DNA of 64,000 bases, taken from positions 2,666,001 to 2,730,000 of the forward strand of contig NZ_CP012677.1 of NCBI RefSeq assembly GCF_001294625.1, in the 5' to 3' direction. The first letter of the stretch is position 1; the number at the start of each line of letters is the position of its first letter. Shown here one piece after another: positions 18,567-26,777 of the stretch. Origin of the DNA: Arthrobacter alpinus. GTDB lineage: Bacteria > Actinomycetota > Actinomycetes > Actinomycetales > Micrococcaceae. A model generated the notes under the pieces. The model was not told where the DNA came from. It worked only from the letters and a program-made list of their open reading frames with translations, and did no database searches. The translations under genes were made by a program, and so were the position numbers.

Positions 18567-19583
18567 ATGGAGCGTAAGTTTGCCCGAGGTCCCGCGATGC
18601 GGGATGTGGCACTGGCCGCGGGGGTCTCGGCCCAGACCGTTTCCAGGGTCCTAAGCGAGCATCCCAACGTTCAAGACAGCACCCGACGGCGTGTGTTGGC
18701 TGCCGTGAACCAGCTAGGCTATCGGCGCAACAATACGGCGCGGGCGTTGGTGACGGGACAGTCCAAAACCATTGGTGTCCTGACACTTGCCACCAACAAC
18801 TATTCACGGTCCTCACTGGCGCTGGGTGTGGAGCTCGGAGCCCGCGAGGCCGGATATGCGGTCAATTCCGTCACTTCTGCGTTGAGCACCAAGGCCCTCA
18901 CGGACGCAGTGAGCCGGCTTGTCCACCAAGGCGTGGATGGCATCGTGATCGCGGCACCCTTGCTTGGAGCCGCAGATCAAATCCGCCAACTCACAGCACG
19001 CATCCCCACGGTGAGCACCGACGGCTCCTCGGGGGTCTTCAAAGACCTGGTGGGTGTTGACCAGGAACTGGCGGCAGCCATTGCCACCACGCATCTGATT
19101 GATCTGGGGCACAAGACGGTGTGGCATGTTGCGGGCCCCCGCGACTGGTCCGACGCGATGGCCCGGCTGGAGAGTTGGCGACGCACCTTGCGCGACGCCG
19201 GCAAGGACGTGCCGCCGGTACTCCATGGCGATTGGAGCCCCGAATCCGGTTATCGCAGCGGTCTGATCCTGGCCCGCATGCCGGAAGTGACGGCCATTTT
19301 GGTCGCCAGCGACGAAATGGCATTTGGTGTGATCCGCGCCCTCAGCGAGCTAGGCCGGCGCATCCCGGAGGACGTTTCTGTGGTGGGTATCGACGACATC
19401 GACCTGGCCGCTTACGCGAACCCGCCGCTGACCACCATCCGTCAATCTTTTGAGGACACCGGGCGTCGAGCCGTCATGCACTTGGTAGCCCAAATCGCCA
19501 ACCCGGACGCGGAAAGCCCACCCGACCTGGTGGCCCCAACACTGATAGTGCGCGGCAGCACTGCTGGGCCACCGCGTTCCTAG
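18567..19583 (+). CDS. LacI-family transcriptional regulator
   Basis: Sugar-responsive repressor of 338 aa. The N-terminal HTH and hinge are MRDVALAAGVSAQTVSRVL and NQLGYRRNNTARALVTGQSK. The periplasmic-binding-like effector domain follows, with LVASDEMAFGVIRAL and VSVVGIDDIDLAAYANPPLT. I choose the ATG at 18567 (AAAGGA eight bases upstream); the frame extends back to 18408 but that part has no LacI character. It faces the GH35 gene across the operator, so a beta-galactoside or derivative is the probable inducer. Confidence 0.88.
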   Translation: MERKFARGPAMRDVALAAGVSAQTVSRVLSEHPNVQDSTRRRVLAAVNQLGYRRNNTARALVTGQSKTIGVLTLATNNYSRSSLALGVELGAREAGYAVNSVTSALSTKALTDAVSRLVHQGVDGIVIAAPLLGAADQIRQLTARIPTVSTDGSSGVFKDLVGVDQELAAAIATTHLIDLGHKTVWHVAGPRDWSDAMARLESWRRTLRDAGKDVPPVLHGDWSPESGYRSGLILARMPEVTAILVASDEMAFGVIRALSELGRRIPEDVSVVGIDDIDLAAYANPPLTTIRQSFEDTGRRAVMHLVAQIANPDAESPPDLVAPTLIVRGSTAGPPRS

Positions 19584-19604
19584 TCCGGCCCGGGCCCGCC
19601 GCCT

Positions 19605-20540
19605 CTACGACTGCTGTGTCTTGACCAGCAACGGCACACCGGCAATGGGGTCTTGCCTCAAGATTCGCACATCGGTGACTCCCTTTGCCGCGAGATGCTT
19701 GATGAAGGCTTGTTGGAGCGCCGGGACATTGCTGCCCAATCCGCTGCCCAACACGATGGGGCCTGTAATCCCGAGCTGGTTCGCCACCTGGTACGCCATC
19801 TGCGCCAGATCTGCGCCGGCCTGCTCCACCAACGCAAGGGCATGGGCATGCCCTTTGACCGCTGCGGCAAAGATCACCGGGGATGCCGCCGCCCAGTAGC
19901 GCCGGGTGGTGCCTTGGTGAAAGTGGCCAATAAGTTCGCCGGGTTCCTCGAGCTGGCAATACTTCAGGAGCCCTTGCGTCAGTTCGTCGGGTGGGGCCCC
20001 CAGGTCCATTCGGTGCAGACTGTACCGGACGGCCTCGCGTCCTAACCAATAACCGCTGCCTTCATCACCGAGCAGGTATCCCCACCCACCGGCCCGCGCC
20101 TGGGCGCCGTCGGCATTGGCCCCCCACGCCGCCGACCCGGTTCCTGCGATGACGGCCACACCCGTGGTCGAGCCGCCAGCTGCCAACAGCAAACGGGTGT
20201 CATGAACCACCGTGATCCGGGCGCCGGGCACGAAGGGTGCGATGAGCCCGCGCAAGGCGGCGGCGTCGTCGTCCGTGTCCACCCCGCCGGCACCAGCGAA
20301 AACCACCTGAACGTCGCCCACGTCCAACCGGGCAAAAAGCTCGGCCATGTTTTGGCGGGCCGTCTCCACACTGACGTTTTGGACATTGGCGCTGCCCACG
20401 CTGGCGTCGGCAGCGATGGCGCCGTTGACCCAAAGGATGCCACGGGTTTTGGAACCGCCGATATCAAGGCCCACGAAGGAGCCGGGCCCCGCGAAAGAGT
20501 CGGGCGGGGTCACGGAATTGAAAGTGTCATTGCTCACCAA
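19605..20540 (-). CDS. BadF/BadG-type sugar kinase, GlcNAc-kinase-like
   Basis: ASKHA-fold kinase of 311 aa, resembling eukaryotic-type N-acetylglucosamine kinases. Phosphate-1 loop GLDIGGSKTRGIL near the N-terminus, AGAGGVDTDD, VVHDTRLLLAAGG, and the phosphate-2 loop AGTGSAAWG followed by LLGDEGSGYWLGREAV. Next to the GH35 and LacI genes it could phosphorylate an amino sugar released from the same glycan, but that is inference. The start (TTG 20540 or GTG 20537) is only 14 bases from the next gene's ATG, so their promoters overlap the coding ends. Confidence 0.75.
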   Translation of the reverse strand: MVSNDTFNSVTPPDSFAGPGSFVGLDIGGSKTRGILWVNGAIAADASVGSANVQNVSVETARQNMAELFARLDVGDVQVVFAGAGGVDTDDDAAALRGLIAPFVPGARITVVHDTRLLLAAGGSTTGVAVIAGTGSAAWGANADGAQARAGGWGYLLGDEGSGYWLGREAVRYSLHRMDLGAPPDELTQGLLKYCQLEEPGELIGHFHQGTTRRYWAAASPVIFAAAVKGHAHALALVEQAGADLAQMAYQVANQLGITGPIVLGSGLGSNVPALQQAFIKHLAAKGVTDVRILRQDPIAGVPLLVKTQQS

Positions 20541-20542
20541 CC

Positions 20543-20548
20543 TAGACT
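20543..20548 (+). promoter_or_regulatory. -10 element for leaderless nitronate monooxygenase mRNA
   Basis: TAGACT lies with exactly six bases between it and the ATG at 20555, which would place transcription initiation at the start codon. TTGAAA at 20518-20523 is a possible -35 with a long 19-base spacer. Confidence 0.45.
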
Positions 20549-20554
20549 AGTGGC

Positions 20555-21586
20555 ATGTTCGCATCCCCTCTCATTGCAGCACCCATGGCAGGCGGAACCA
20601 CCACGTCGGCCTTTGCCCTGGCCGCCCGGGGCGCCGGGGCCCTGGACTTCGCCGCTGGTGGCTATAAGACCGCCGAGGCACTGGCCGAGCATCTGGCACC
20701 GCTTCGCTCCGAGGGCACCGATTTTGGCGTCAACTTGTTCGTGCCGCGGCAGGGTCCGCTGGCTCCCGCAGATGCCGCCGCCCTGCTGCGCTACCGGCGC
20801 GAGCTGATGCCGCTCGCGGCGCGTTTGGGCGCGAGTGTTCCGGGGCTTCCGTTCTCGCCCTCCGATCCCCGGACGCAAGATTTTTGGGCCGAAAAGCTTC
20901 AGCTGCTGCTCACAGATCCGGTACCGCTGGTCAGTTTTACTTTTGGTTTGGCCCCTGCGGCAGTTGTAGCTTCCCTGCACAGGGCCGGCAGCAGGGTGTT
21001 GGCCTCCGTGACAAGCGTGGCCGAGGCCCTGGCCGCCGCGGAAACCGGTGTTGACGCCTTGGTGGTGCAACACGCCAACGCGGGTGGCCATTCCGCTGCG
21101 TTCTTGCCACCGGGGCACGGCGCTGGTGAGTCAAGTGTCGTCCAGCTGGTCGCGGCGGTGCGTGCCGCCGTCGCGCTTCCCCTCGTGGCGGCTGGCGGCA
21201 TTGGCGACCCCACCACGGCAAAAGCTGCCCTCGCCGCGGGCGCGGTTGCCGTACAACTGGGGACGGCCCTGCTGCGTACCGACGAGAGCGGGGCCAAAGC
21301 GCTCCACAAGGACGCCCTCGCCGATCCCCGATACAGCGCCACGGCCATCACGCGTGCATTTACCGGGAAGAGGGCCCGGGCGCTGGTCAACGATTTTGTC
21401 CGCGACCATGGCGCCACCGCCCCCGACATCTACCCCGAAGTACACTTCCTCACTGGCCCATTGCGGGCGGCAGCCGCAGCCGCCGGGGACGCCGAAGCTC
21501 TCAACCTCTGGGCCGGCACCGCTTGGCAAAAGTCGCAGGCCGGGCCCGTGGGCGCCGTGATCGAGGGCTTCCTGCGCGAACTGTGA
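20555..21586 (+). CDS. nitronate monooxygenase (2-nitropropane dioxygenase family)
   Basis: FMN-dependent TIM-barrel protein of 343 aa that oxidises alkyl nitronates such as propionate 3-nitronate. Visible blocks are APMAGGTTTSAFALAA at the N-terminus, FGVNLFVP, VVQHANAGGHSAAF (glycine-histidine loop at the active site), VAAGGIGD and AVAVQLGTALLRTDES for phosphate binding. There is no Shine-Dalgarno before the ATG, consistent with the leaderless arrangement at 20543. Confidence 0.88.
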   Translation: MFASPLIAAPMAGGTTTSAFALAARGAGALDFAAGGYKTAEALAEHLAPLRSEGTDFGVNLFVPRQGPLAPADAAALLRYRRELMPLAARLGASVPGLPFSPSDPRTQDFWAEKLQLLLTDPVPLVSFTFGLAPAAVVASLHRAGSRVLASVTSVAEALAAAETGVDALVVQHANAGGHSAAFLPPGHGAGESSVVQLVAAVRAAVALPLVAAGGIGDPTTAKAALAAGAVAVQLGTALLRTDESGAKALHKDALADPRYSATAITRAFTGKRARALVNDFVRDHGATAPDIYPEVHFLTGPLRAAAAAAGDAEALNLWAGTAWQKSQAGPVGAVIEGFLREL

Positions 21587-21635
21587 CGCCCGCGTCCACC
21601 CCTTCCGCGACAGCACGGGCCCTCCATGATCTACT

Positions 21636-22874
21636 GTGGTGACGGTGAGAGATGAGGCGCCATTCCCCGGCTATGGACGTGGTACCAACGGCTACCGGCG
21701 AATTTTGGCAGCACTCGCTTGCGCCGGTGTGGCGACGTTTGCGCAGTTGTATTCCCTGCAGGGCTTACTGCCGCTGATCTCCCGTGATCTGGGTGTCAGT
21801 GCATCACAGGCGTCCCTGATGATTTCCGTTGCCACGCTTGGACTTGCCGCGGCAGTGCTGCCGTGGTCGTTCGTCGCTGACCGCTGGGGCAGGGTCCGCA
21901 CCATGGGGTTGGCCGTTGCCCTGGCCACAACGTTCGGGCTGTTGGTGCCGGCCGCGCCGAACTTTGAAATACTGCTGCTTCTGCGCACCCTTGAGGGCGC
22001 CGCGCTCGGCGGCATACCGGCACTGGCCATGGCTTACCTCAATGAGGAAATCAATCCCTTACATGCCGGGGCTGCGGCCGGTGCCTATGTTGCCGGGACG
22101 AGCCTGGGCGGGTTGTCGGGCCGTCTGCTGGCCGGGCCCGTTGCGGATCTTTCCGACTGGCGGCTGGCCACCTTGACCGTTTCATTAACTGGCGCCGCGG
22201 CGGCCGCAGCATTCTTGTGGTTGGCACCGCGCCCGCAGGGTTTCAGCCCGGTGTCTGGCGGTGGGTTTACCGATATGCTGGCGCGCCTGCTCCCGCCGCT
22301 GCGCAGCAAACCGTTACTGGCACTGTATGCACAGGCATTTTTGCTGATGGGATCATTTGTCAGCGTCTACAACTACCTTGGTTTCCGCCTGGAGGCGCCC
22401 CCCTATCTGTTACCGGCAACGGCTGTGGCGCTGATCTTTCTGGCCTATCTTGCCGGGACAGTGTCGTCGCGGGCCGTGGCCGATCTGGCGGCGCGGTTTG
22501 GCCGGCGGACAGTGCTGCTGGCCTCCATCACGCTCATGGTTTCTGGACTGCTCGTCACCATGGCCGCGGCGCTGCCGGTGATTCTTCTGGGCCTGGTGGT
22601 GTTCACAGCCGGGTTCTTTGGCGCCCACAGCATCGCGTCGGGCTGGACGGGTTCCATGACGGCCACCGGACGGGCGCAAGCTTCTTCCCTGTACAACCTC
22701 AGCTACTATGCCGGGTCCAGTGTGGTGGGTTGGAGTGCCGGGCTCATTTTCCAATCACTGGGGTGGCCCGCCCTGGTGGGGGCCCTCACCGTCCTGGCAG
22801 CGATCGCCGCCGCCCTAGCCGCCGCGATGCTCCCCTCCGGGCGTGTCCAACCGCCAGGTTCTGCGTTCCGTTGA
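21636..22874 (+). CDS. MFS transporter
   Basis: Twelve-helix major facilitator of about 412 aa, resembling YnfM/AraJ-type drug or sugar-efflux proteins. The first helices start at RRILAALACAGVATFAQLYS, and the loop 2-3 motif is WSFVADRWGRVRTMGL. Start choice is open: GTG at 21636, 21639 or 21645. The last lies eight bases after a TACTGT box and would be leaderless. The substrate cannot be told. It is convergent with the transsulfuration enzyme gene across a strong hairpin. Confidence 0.85.
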   Translation: MVTVRDEAPFPGYGRGTNGYRRILAALACAGVATFAQLYSLQGLLPLISRDLGVSASQASLMISVATLGLAAAVLPWSFVADRWGRVRTMGLAVALATTFGLLVPAAPNFEILLLLRTLEGAALGGIPALAMAYLNEEINPLHAGAAAGAYVAGTSLGGLSGRLLAGPVADLSDWRLATLTVSLTGAAAAAAFLWLAPRPQGFSPVSGGGFTDMLARLLPPLRSKPLLALYAQAFLLMGSFVSVYNYLGFRLEAPPYLLPATAVALIFLAYLAGTVSSRAVADLAARFGRRTVLLASITLMVSGLLVTMAAALPVILLGLVVFTAGFFGAHSIASGWTGSMTATGRAQASSLYNLSYYAGSSVVGWSAGLIFQSLGWPALVGALTVLAAIAAALAAAMLPSGRVQPPGSAFR

Positions 22875-22877
22875 CCG

Positions 22878-22914
22878 CGAACCATGCGCCACTTTGAAAG
22901 TGGCGCATGGTTCG
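22878..22914. terminator. bidirectional hairpin terminator
   Basis: An 18-base arm at 22878-22895 (CGAACCATGCGCCACTTT) is repeated as its exact reverse complement at 22897-22914. It would form a stem of about 16 pairs with a five-base loop. It sits four bases after the MFS stop and 17 before the end of the convergent gene, so it probably ends both. Confidence 0.75.
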
Positions 22915-22930
22915 GCACCAATGGTGCGCC

Positions 22931-24094
22931 CTAGCAAACAGCCTCGACGGCCTGGACCAGGTCCGCCAAGATGTCCTCGGGGTCCTCCAAGCCGATGGAG
23001 ACCCGCAGCATGGTGGCATGGGGCTTGGCCGCTGCCGCCACCGGGCGGTGCGTCAGCCCTGCCGGATGCTGGATCAGTGTGTCGATGCCGCCTAGGGACA
23101 CGGCATGGGTGAGCAGTGAAACGTGGCTGGGAATGGCTTCGGCATGCTCGGCCGTGTCGACCTCAAAGGACAGCAGCGATCCGGGTCCGGACATCTGGGT
23201 TCCCACCAGGCCCTGCGGATCGCACTCTGCCAGGCCGGGGTACAAAACACGCGTGATCGCCTCGTGGTTGGCGAGTGCCACGGCCACCTTGTGCGCTGAG
23301 GCCTGCTGGGCCCGCACCCGCACGGGCAGGGTAGCCAGTCCCCTGTGCAGGAGGTAGGCCGGCCACGGCGTCAGCAAGCCTCCGGTCACGGCCCGGACCT
23401 GGCGCAGGCGCGAGGCCCACCCGCTGTCCGTGGCAACCACGCCTCCCATTGCGTCGCCGTGGCCGCCGAGAAACTTGGTGGCACTGTGAAGCACCAGCGA
23501 CGCCCCGGATTCCAGCGGGCGTTGCAGCACGGGCGTGGCAAAGGTGTTGTCGATCATGACCGGGACACCGTCCGCGTCGGCCACCAGCTTCCGGATGTCC
23601 AGCAGACTCAGGTCGGGGTTGGCAGGGGTTTCGGCGATGACCAGGCCAGTGTCCGGGCGCAGCGCCGCATGGACCTCGTCCGGGTGGACAAAGGTCACGG
23701 TGGTGCCCAGCAAACCGGTGGCCAGCACGTGGTCGGAGCCGCCATACAGGGGGCGGACCGCCACCACATGCGGCTTTCCACCGGCGACGGCGGCAAGCAG
23801 TACCGCGGTCAGGGCAGCCATGCCGGTGGCAAACGCCACCGACTCTGCAGCCCCCTCCAAGGTGGAGACGCCTGCCTCAAAGCGGGCTACCGTGGGGTTC
23901 CACAAGCGTTGGTACACGGTGGACTGCCCGGGGCCCGGGACTCCTCCGGTGGCCATGAGCTCGTACGCTTCGCCACCGGACTCCACACTGGTCAGCGGCG
24001 CCGTGGTGGACATGTCCAGGGGAATGGCGTGCACCCCCAATGCCACCAAGTCCTCACGTCCGGCATGAACGGCCCTTGAATCCCAACCCAGCAT
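22931..24094 (-). CDS. PLP-dependent transsulfuration enzyme (cystathionine gamma-lyase type)
   Basis: Cys/Met-metabolism PLP enzyme of 387 aa. From the ATG at 24094 (AAGGTGGG upstream): RPLYGGSDHV (Y117 stacking on PLP), D182 in IDNTFATP, and K207 in LHSATKFLGGHGDAMGGV, the Schiff-base lysine. The N-terminal YQRLWNPT segment is family-typical. Gamma-lyase, gamma-synthase and methionine gamma-lyase cannot be separated by eye. It faces an Lrp-type regulator, which suggests amino-acid-responsive control, probably degradative. Confidence 0.85.
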   Translation of the reverse strand: MLGWDSRAVHAGREDLVALGVHAIPLDMSTTAPLTSVESGGEAYELMATGGVPGPGQSTVYQRLWNPTVARFEAGVSTLEGAAESVAFATGMAALTAVLLAAVAGGKPHVVAVRPLYGGSDHVLATGLLGTTVTFVHPDEVHAALRPDTGLVIAETPANPDLSLLDIRKLVADADGVPVMIDNTFATPVLQRPLESGASLVLHSATKFLGGHGDAMGGVVATDSGWASRLRQVRAVTGGLLTPWPAYLLHRGLATLPVRVRAQQASAHKVAVALANHEAITRVLYPGLAECDPQGLVGTQMSGPGSLLSFEVDTAEHAEAIPSHVSLLTHAVSLGGIDTLIQHPAGLTHRPVAAAAKPHATMLRVSIGLEDPEDILADLVQAVEAVC

Positions 24095-24130
24095 CGCAAA
24101 CCCACCTTCCCCAGCACCTTTGCCGCATAG

Positions 24131-24146
24131 TCTATTGAAGAATAGA
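24131..24146. promoter_or_regulatory. candidate Lrp/AsnC operator
   Basis: TCTATTGAAGAATAGA is an inverted repeat (TCTATT/AATAGA) 37 bases upstream of the transsulfuration gene, in the region shared with the divergent Lrp gene. A second pair, GTAGC at 24178 and GCTAC at 24197, lies nearer the Lrp start. Assignment is by position and AT-rich symmetry. Confidence 0.35.
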
Positions 24147-24245
24147 GCCAAGTATCACCCAAAAGTCAGGATATTTGGTAGCATGGCGAACTATTAGCTA
24201 CATCAATCGATATACCCGCATTTTTAGAGCAATCCGGAGGATTGT

Positions 24246-24761
24246 ATGGCGTCATTAGCGAAGAACATTCGGCGCGAACCCGCACACGGGAGTCAGGCAG
24301 GCGAGCCTCTGGACGCCGTCGACCGCCAGATCATTGACGCTCTCGTCGCCGATGCACGCGTCACCAACCGCGATCTTGCAGACGCCGTGGGCATTGCTCC
24401 TTCCACAGCCCTCATGCGCACTCGCGCCCTGATGGAACGCGGCGCCATCGAAGGCTTCGAGGCGAAACTGAACCTCGCCGTCATTGGCCGCGCGGTGCAG
24501 GCGTTGATCGCCGTCCGGCTGCGTGCCCACGACCGCGACCAGATCGATACCTTCACTTCCCGGGTGCCCCAGCTGCCCGAGGTGCTCTCCACCTTCCACA
24601 CCTCGGGTTCGGTGGACTACCTGCTGCACATTGCCGTGCGCGACACCGACGCCCTGCGCGACTGGGTGCTGGATAACCTCACTACCGATCCCGTGGTGGG
24701 CCACACCGAAACAACCTTGGTGTTCAAGCACATGCCTGGGCACACGGGCCCGCTGGACTAG
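24246..24761 (+). CDS. Lrp/AsnC-family regulator
   Basis: 171-aa amino-acid-responsive regulator. The HTH covers about residues 20-70 (AVDRQIIDALVADARVTNRD, LADAVGIAPSTALMRTRALM). The RAM effector domain follows (ALIAVRLRAHDRDQIDTF, VLSTFHTSGSVDYLLHIAV). The Shine-Dalgarno GGAGG is seven bases upstream. Divergent from the transsulfuration enzyme gene, which it probably controls. Confidence 0.9.
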   Translation: MASLAKNIRREPAHGSQAGEPLDAVDRQIIDALVADARVTNRDLADAVGIAPSTALMRTRALMERGAIEGFEAKLNLAVIGRAVQALIAVRLRAHDRDQIDTFTSRVPQLPEVLSTFHTSGSVDYLLHIAVRDTDALRDWVLDNLTTDPVVGHTETTLVFKHMPGHTGPLD

Positions 24762-24786
24762 CCATTCCACCAAGCCGGATCTGGGC

Positions 24787-26037
24787 TCAGGGACGGTCGA
24801 CGGCGGCGCCCCGGATGCGCTGGCCGGCCACGGCTGCCAGCACTGCGCAGGCCACAGCGATGGGGATGGCGAACCCGGTCACCGACGCCTGCAGACCCCA
24901 AACCTGAACAGCGACGCCCAGTCCCAGCACAGGTAGGGCGCTGCCAAGGTACGTCACGATGTACACGGCGGAGATAACCTGTGCGTGCCGGGCAGGCTCC
25001 ACCGCGGCGGCAACGTCGTTGAACACGACCCGGAAAGCGGCACCCTGGCCCAGCCCGGCGCCCATGCTGGCCAGCACCAGCAGCGCCGGCGATTCCACGG
25101 TGCCCGCGGCGGCTATCAGCAGCACCGAAACGCCCAGGAGTACCAGCCCGGCCGGGACCAGCCACCGCCCGCGCAGGGACAGCAGCTGAGAAAGCGCCGA
25201 GCAGGCCAGGGTCACTGCGGCGAGCACCCCGATCAGCGGGCGTGAATCGGCGTGCATGATGTTCGCAAAATAGCCGGGCGCCAGGGACAGGCAAAAACCA
25301 AAGACGGCGAAACTGACAAAGCCGGTAGAGGCCGCCAGCCAAAAGGTGCCCCGCGCCGACCGAGCCAGGGCGGGGACCCGGGGCCGCAGGTAGTTGCGGC
25401 CTTGCCCTGCAGGGGCCGGGTTGATGGCGGGGCGCGCGTCGAGCAGCAGCAACGGCACCAGCAGTATCAGCAGGATCACCGAGTGGATGGCAAACGGGGT
25501 CTGGGTGTGCCGTGGCAGCAGGGAGAGGAGCCCGCCAATGACGGGTCCGGCCGCCACTCCGCCCGAGGAGGACAGGAGCGTGAACCGCGACGCCCACCCA
25601 GGCTTGCTGGGCATCAGGTCCCGCAGGGCCGCTGCACTGGCGCCGGTGCCGATCGCGACGGCCAGCCCCTGCATGCCCCGCCCCACCACGAGCTGCAGCA
25701 GGGATTCCGCCGTGCCGAAGACCAGCCCACCGGCCAGGCCGACGACGACGGCCAGGACCAGCGCCGCCCTCCTGCCGATGTGATCGGACCAGTGGCCAAA
25801 GAGCACCAGGCCACCCACCAGCGCCAGGACATATGCAGAGAACGTGACGGTGACTCCCACCGCGTCGAAGCCGATCCGGGCCTGCAGCAGCGGGTAGAGC
25901 GGGGTAGCCAGGTTGGCACCCACCAGCAGGATGAAAATCACCGTTCCGGCCAGCACCAGCCGCACCGTCACGGACGGGTTCCACCGTCCCCGGGCAACAG
26001 GGGACGGTCGCATTGCCAGCTCATGCAGAACGGCCAC
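24787..26037 (-). CDS. MFS transporter
   Basis: Twelve-segment major facilitator. The first helix reads TVRLVLAGTVIFILLVGANL, and GHWSDHIGRRAAL is the loop 2-3 motif. The GTG at 26037 has a near-perfect AAAGGAAG six bases upstream and is preferred over the GTG at 26058. It faces a second Lrp/AsnC gene, so it may be an amino-acid or metabolite exporter induced by its ligand (inference). The 3' end converges on the first Lrp gene with 25 bases between. Confidence 0.85.
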   Translation of the reverse strand: MAVLHELAMRPSPVARGRWNPSVTVRLVLAGTVIFILLVGANLATPLYPLLQARIGFDAVGVTVTFSAYVLALVGGLVLFGHWSDHIGRRAALVLAVVVGLAGGLVFGTAESLLQLVVGRGMQGLAVAIGTGASAAALRDLMPSKPGWASRFTLLSSSGGVAAGPVIGGLLSLLPRHTQTPFAIHSVILLILLVPLLLLDARPAINPAPAGQGRNYLRPRVPALARSARGTFWLAASTGFVSFAVFGFCLSLAPGYFANIMHADSRPLIGVLAAVTLACSALSQLLSLRGRWLVPAGLVLLGVSVLLIAAAGTVESPALLVLASMGAGLGQGAAFRVVFNDVAAAVEPARHAQVISAVYIVTYLGSALPVLGLGVAVQVWGLQASVTGFAIPIAVACAVLAAVAGQRIRGAAVDRP

Positions 26038-26157
26038 CAGACACTTCCTTTCAGGCACTTGTCTTCAGGAGGATCCCGCGCCATTTGACGCAAATCCGTC
26101 TACTAGGATGATCTAGACAACGTACTTTGATTTGATTTTTGCTTTCCTTTGCATCAA

Positions 26158-26167
26158 ATTGATCAAT
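26158..26167. promoter_or_regulatory. candidate operator between MFS and Lrp genes
   Basis: ATTGATCAAT is a perfect 10-bp palindrome in an AT-rich stretch that also carries CTTTGA near 26125 and TCAAAG near 26171 as an outer inverted pair. It is placed to control both divergent genes. Confidence 0.35.
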
Positions 26168-26200
26168 AGTTCAAAGCAATGTGATCCCGGAGTGACCCAG

Positions 26201-26671
26201 ATGAGCATTTTAGACCCGCTCGATGTGCGCCTGGTGCTGGCGCTCATCGCCGATCCACGAGCCCAGATTGGCGAGCTCGCGGAGTCCCTGGGTGTGGCCC
26301 GCAACACGGTCCAAGCCCACCTGCGCCACCTGTCCCGGACGGGCGCTCTGCGCCAGGGTGGCCGGGAAGTGGACCTCGCGGCGATCGGCTACGACGTGGT
26401 CGCTTTCATCACCATCGAGGTCGTCCACCGCGATCTAGACGGCGTGATCGCGGCCATGCGGGCCGTACCTCAGGTCCTAGAGGTTTACGAGATCTCCGGC
26501 CGCGGCGACGTGTGGTGCCGGCTGGCGGCCCGGGACGTCCACCACCTGCAAAGCTCGCTGCGGCAATTGCTGCGGATCAAGGGAGTGATCCGCACGGAAA
26601 CCTCCCTGGCGCTCCACGAGCACATCCCGTTCCGACTCAAGCCTCTGCTGGAGGGCATGAGCCACGGCTGA
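26201..26671 (+). CDS. Lrp/AsnC-family regulator
   Basis: 156 aa from the ATG at 26201, which has GGAG eight bases upstream; the frame runs back to 26132 without family character. HTH: LDVRLVLALIADPRAQIGEL and GVARNTVQAHLRHL. The RAM-like domain follows (VVAFITIEVV, VLEVYEISGRGDVWCRLAA). It is divergent from an MFS gene, the arrangement seen for regulators of amino-acid exporters. Confidence 0.88.
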   Translation: MSILDPLDVRLVLALIADPRAQIGELAESLGVARNTVQAHLRHLSRTGALRQGGREVDLAAIGYDVVAFITIEVVHRDLDGVIAAMRAVPQVLEVYEISGRGDVWCRLAARDVHHLQSSLRQLLRIKGVIRTETSLALHEHIPFRLKPLLEGMSHG

Positions 26672-26765
26672 GCCTTCCGGTCCACGGCACCACCCCCAAA
26701 CGATGCACCCCACATCGCACCGCGCACACCGAAGCGTCAAGTACGGGCCCGGACACGGCGTCGTC

Positions 26766-26771
26766 CATAAT
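26766..26771 (+). promoter_or_regulatory. -10 element for leaderless corA mRNA
   Basis: CATAAT is followed by six bases and then the GTG start at 26778, the same geometry seen at four other genes in this window. No convincing -35 was seen. Confidence 0.4.
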
Positions 26772-26777
26772 GGGCAA

